A stretch of DNA of 64,000 nt from the NCBI RefSeq assembly GCF_004025325.1, contig NZ_RSFE01000007.1, forward strand, positions 1-64,000, written 5' to 3'. The translations under genes were made by a program, and so were the position numbers. Below are positions 61,178-64,000 of this stretch, in pieces (within the stretch, counting starts at the first letter, position 1; each line of letters starts with the position of its first letter). The notes under the pieces are model-generated. The model was not told the origin of the DNA, made no database searches, and worked only from the letters and a program-made list of their open reading frames with translations. The DNA is from Pseudidiomarina gelatinasegens. Its GTDB lineage: Bacteria; Pseudomonadota; Gammaproteobacteria; Enterobacterales; Alteromonadaceae.

Positions 61178-61933
61178 ATGAAAGATTCCAATCAAGACAC
61201 AATCGATTTTGGTTACAAGCAGGTTGCGAAAACCGAGAAACAAAGCCTGGTTGCTAACGTATTCAATTCGGTAGCGCAAAAGTACGATGTGATGAATGAC
61301 TTAATGTCATTCGGCATTCACCGTTTGTGGAAGCGCTATACCATTGATTGCAGTGGCGTTCGTAGCGGTATGAAGGTGCTCGATATTGCCGGTGGAACAG
61401 GTGATTTAACCGCACAGTTCTCGCGTCGCGTGGGTCCAACCGGTGAAGTTGTCTTGGCAGATATCAATGATGCCATGCTTGAAGTGGGGCGGGATAAACT
61501 GCGCAATCGAGGCATTGTTGGTAATGTTCGTTATGTGCAAGCGAATGCCGAAGAGCTGCCGTTTGCGGATGATAGTTTTGACATCATTACCATCGCTTTT
61601 GGTTTGCGTAATGTCACTGATAAGCAAAAAGCATTGGAATCCATGTTTCGTGTATTGAAGCCTGGCGGTCGTTTGTTGGTATTGGAGTTCTCGAAACCCA
61701 TTCAACCGATGCTCAATCAAGCTTACGATTTTTACTCATTTAATATCTTGCCCAAAATGGGGCAAATGGTCGCTGGCGATGCTGAGAGCTATCAGTATTT
61801 AGCTGAATCCATTCGTATGCACCCCGATCAAGCAACGCTCAAAGGCATGATGGAGCAAGCCGGCTATGAGCAGGTAACGTTTGACAATTTAACTGGTGGC
61901 ATTGTTGCTTTGCACCGTGGGTTTAAATTCTGA
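61178..61933 (+). CDS. ubiE: Ubiquinone/menaquinone C-methyltransferase UbiE
   Basis: 251 residues, same length as E. coli UbiE. F-G-Y-K-Q-V near 12, [18 protein letters not shown] near 36, the SAM loop [11 protein letters not shown] near 68 and [10 protein letters not shown] near 142 are all present. It C-methylates 2-octaprenyl-6-methoxybenzoquinol and demethylmenaquinol. AAGG precedes the ATG. The stop shares one base with the ubiJ start. Confidence 0.97.
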   Translation: MKDSNQDTIDFGYKQVAKTEKQSLVANVFNSVAQKYDVMNDLMSFGIHRLWKRYTIDCSGVRSGMKVLDIAGGTGDLTAQFSRRVGPTGEVVLADINDAMLEVGRDKLRNRGIVGNVRYVQANAEELPFADDSFDIITIAFGLRNVTDKQKALESMFRVLKPGGRLLVLEFSKPIQPMLNQAYDFYSFNILPKMGQMVAGDAESYQYLAESIRMHPDQATLKGMMEQAGYEQVTFDNLTGGIVALHRGFKF

Positions 61934-62538
61934 TGTTGTGGACCGTACTGCCGACCGGCGCTGCTGAAGCCCTTGCCAACCATCTGTTAAGCCTTGACGA
62001 GCAGTCGCCGGAGCGCTTTAAAAAAGTTGCCCACAAGCGGGTTCGTGTAACCTTAACTGAGCTTGGCAAGCCGTTTACCGTGCAAGCACTGGACGATAGC
62101 TTACGGTTTAGTTGGGTCGATAATGAGCCGGTAGACTGCCATATTATGACCCGCATTGCGGTGCTGCCAGAATTACGCGATACCGCGAATATTACCCGCT
62201 TGATCAAAGCCGATGCGCTAGATATTGATGGTGATCCGTTGCTGGCGCAGCAGTTTAGTCGGTTGTTTGTCGAACTTGATATTGACTGGCAAGAGCAGCT
62301 AGCTCAGCGTTTAGGCGACGTGCCAGCGCACTTTTTGAGTCAGGCCTTTGCGCGCAGCCGCAGTTGGCTTGAGCAAGCACTTGATGACCAAAAGAATTGG
62401 GTGCGTGATGTTTTGATTGAAGAAAAACAACTGCTTGTTAGTGCGACTGAATTTGATGTATTTAAACAGCAATTGCAGCAACTGCGCGCAACAGTTGACC
62501 GTCTAGAACGTGAAATTGGTAAAAGGAAATCGAAGTGA
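61933..62538 (+). CDS. ubiJ: Ubiquinone biosynthesis accessory factor UbiJ
   Basis: 201 residues. The N-terminal two thirds form an SCP2-like lipid-binding fold, with V-P-A-H-F-L-S-Q near 123 and a C-terminal coiled coil (about 165-201: [19 protein letters not shown]). UbiJ binds prenylated intermediates and helps assemble the soluble Ubi metabolon with UbiK. The TGATG overlap with ubiE and GTGA overlap with ubiB show tight co-translation in the usual ubiE-ubiJ-ubiB order. Confidence 0.92.
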   Translation: MLWTVLPTGAAEALANHLLSLDEQSPERFKKVAHKRVRVTLTELGKPFTVQALDDSLRFSWVDNEPVDCHIMTRIAVLPELRDTANITRLIKADALDIDGDPLLAQQFSRLFVELDIDWQEQLAQRLGDVPAHFLSQAFARSRSWLEQALDDQKNWVRDVLIEEKQLLVSATEFDVFKQQLQQLRATVDRLEREIGKRKSK

Positions 62539-64000
62539 GTCAGCGCATCCAGCGAGCCTATCAAATCACGAAAACCTTTTTAAGCTACGGTTTGGATGAG
62601 ATTATCCCTGCCCGCTGGTTACCTTGGAGTATACGGGTTGGGCGTTATGCGCTGTTCTGGATGCCGAACAGGCATAAGCAAAAGTCAGCTGGTGCGCGTT
62701 TACGGTTGGCATTAGAGTCACTTGGGCCGGTGTGGGTGAAGTTTGGCCAAATGCTGTCAACGCGGCGCGATTTACTGCCGCCTGATATCGCAAATGAGCT
62801 GGCTAAATTACAAGATAAAGTTAAAGCATTTCCAGGCGAGAAAGCCCAACAACTCATTGAAAAAGCGCTGGATTTGAAGTCGATTGATGATGCATTTGAT
62901 GACTTTTCTGTGCATCCGTTGGCTTCAGCATCGATTGCGCAAGTACATACCGCGCGTTTGAAGCGTGGTGACGATGCTGGCGCTGATGTTGTAATTAAAG
63001 TTATCCGGCCGGACATTCGTACCTCAATTGACGCCGATTTGCGGCTGATGGAAACTTTGGCTGGCGTGTTAGCAAGGCACCTGCCAGATGGTCGCCGACT
63101 GAAGCCGAAAGAGGTCGTCAAAGAATATCGAAAGACACTCCTTGATGAGCTTGATTTGCTGCGCGAAGCAGGCAACGCCATTCAATTAAAACGCAATTTT
63201 GATGATTCACCGCTGCTTTATATTCCAACGGTGTACAGTGATTATAGCCGTCATAATGTGATGGTCATGGAACGCATCGATGGCATTCCAGTCAGCGACG
63301 TGGACACGCTAATGGCCATGGGCGTGAATATGAAAATACTGGCTGAGCGCGGTGTGGAAGTATTCTTCACGCAAGTGTTTAGGGATAGTTTTTTCCATGC
63401 CGATATGCACCCAGGCAATATTTTTGTGTCACGCGACAATCCCGATAATCCGAGCTACTTAGGTATCGATTTTGGCATTGTCGGTACGCTTAACCGTGAT
63501 GATAAACGTTACCTAGCTGAAAACTTTCTGGCCTTTTTCAATCGTGATTATCGCAAGGTGGCTGAGCTGCATGTGGATTCAGGTTGGGTGCCAGCGCACA
63601 TCAATGTTGAAGACTTTGAGTCGGCCATTCGTACCGTGTGTGAACCTATATTTAATAAGCCGTTGGCAGATATCTCTTTTGGCCACGTGCTGGTTAATTT
63701 GTTTAATACGGCGCGCCGTTTTGAAATGGAAGTGCAGCCGCAGTTAGTGCTGTTACAAAAAACCTTGCTGTATGTAGAAGGGTTGGGCCGCACCTTATAT
63801 CCGCAGTTGGACTTATGGAAAACTGCAAAGCCATTTTTAGAAAAATGGATGCAGGAGCAGCTGGGCTGGCGTGCTGTGGTGCGCTCAGTAAAAGAAAATG
63901 CACCGTTTTGGGCAGAAAAGCTGCCTGAGATGCCAACCTTGCTTTATGATTATTTAAAACATCAGCAACCACATGCACAAGCTCAACAACAGTTGTTAGC
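62535..64000 (+). CDS. ubiB: Ubiquinone biosynthesis protein UbiB, 3' end outside the window
   Basis: 488 codons are visible from a GTG that overlaps the ubiJ stop (GTGA), with AGGA upstream; E. coli UbiB has 546 residues, so about 60 are missing at the right edge. The ABC1/UbiB kinase-like signature [18 protein letters not shown] is near 61, A-S-A-S-I-A-Q-V-H near 137 is the Ala-rich nucleotide loop, V-V-I-K-V-I-R-P holds the ATP lysine, and F-H-A-D-M-H-P-G-N and I-D-F-G-I-V-G supply the catalytic-loop and metal residues. It has ATPase activity needed for ubiquinone synthesis. The membrane tail is not seen. Confidence 0.95.
   Translation, partial: MSQRIQRAYQITKTFLSYGLDEIIPARWLPWSIRVGRYALFWMPNRHKQKSAGARLRLALESLGPVWVKFGQMLSTRRDLLPPDIANELAKLQDKVKAFPGEKAQQLIEKALDLKSIDDAFDDFSVHPLASASIAQVHTARLKRGDDAGADVVIKVIRPDIRTSIDADLRLMETLAGVLARHLPDGRRLKPKEVVKEYRKTLLDELDLLREAGNAIQLKRNFDDSPLLYIPTVYSDYSRHNVMVMERIDGIPVSDVDTLMAMGVNMKILAERGVEVFFTQVFRDSFFHADMHPGNIFVSRDNPDNPSYLGIDFGIVGTLNRDDKRYLAENFLAFFNRDYRKVAELHVDSGWVPAHINVEDFESAIRTVCEPIFNKPLADISFGHVLVNLFNTARRFEMEVQPQLVLLQKTLLYVEGLGRTLYPQLDLWKTAKPFLEKWMQEQLGWRAVVRSVKENAPFWAEKLPEMPTLLYDYLKHQQPHAQAQQQLL

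Overview
The window looks like the chromosome of a marine gammaproteobacterium of the Alteromonadales, most likely Idiomarinaceae (Idiomarina, Pseudidiomarina or Aliidiomarina). This rests on the core gene orders gmk-rpoZ-spoT-ridA, trmH-recG and ubiE-ubiJ-ubiB, on proteins close to Escherichia coli SpoT, PpiC, Upp, TrmH and RecG, on several secreted peptidases and TonB receptors, and on mid-range GC. The taxon is inferred, not proven. I saw no rRNA, tRNA, CRISPR array or prophage.

Region by region. 1-191 is the start of an IS21-family element, with the first codons of istA on the minus strand, inserted into codon 22 of a LysR-type regulator of which only the N-terminus remains. 324-3570 is accessory: a glyoxalase-like half protein, a small lipoprotein, a Fic AMP-transferase behind a duplicated palindromic operator, a GPP34 protein, and an orphan XRE repressor with its own promoter and operator. 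3788-12660 holds secreted or lipid-anchored peptidases (DUF885, S9), a nucleotide pyrophosphatase, a parvulin, a DODA-type dioxygenase, a membrane-GNAT fusion and a diguanylate cyclase. 12670-15918 is a translationally coupled three-gene unit: a secreted trypsin-like protein with three tandem repeats of about 110 residues, each with a DSFWS motif, an exported four-cysteine protein and a two-TM protein. I know no name for it, and it is the best candidate here for an undescribed system.

16001-31161 carries upp, a NERD protein, an exported catalase-peroxidase, a LysR regulator, a siderophore receptor with a PepSY membrane protein, an operon of GST, Baeyer-Villiger-type monooxygenase and hydrolase, a second diguanylate cyclase and a FecA-like receptor. 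Both receptor genes have Fur-like sites. 31296-38659 has a luciferase-like oxidoreductase, an amino-acid permease, a GAF/PAS/GGDEF/EAL protein, a dGTPase, a methyltransferase and yajQ.

38758-42167 is a methionine cluster (MetX-like acyltransferase, stand-alone homoserine dehydrogenase, MetY) with MetJ-box arrays in front of the first and third genes. A third MetJ array at 52921-52944 precedes an NhaC-family transporter, which I therefore read as the methionine transporter MetT. 42260-48009 has a lipoprotein hydrolase, DASH cryptochrome, Old Yellow Enzyme and an M48/LemA pair. 48091 to the end is mostly housekeeping: gmk, rpoZ, spoT, ridA, a GNAT-nitrilase fusion with an acyl-CoA ligase, an M20 amidohydrolase, a pseudouridine synthase, trmH-recG, and the ubiquinone genes ubiE, ubiJ and ubiB, the last running off the window.
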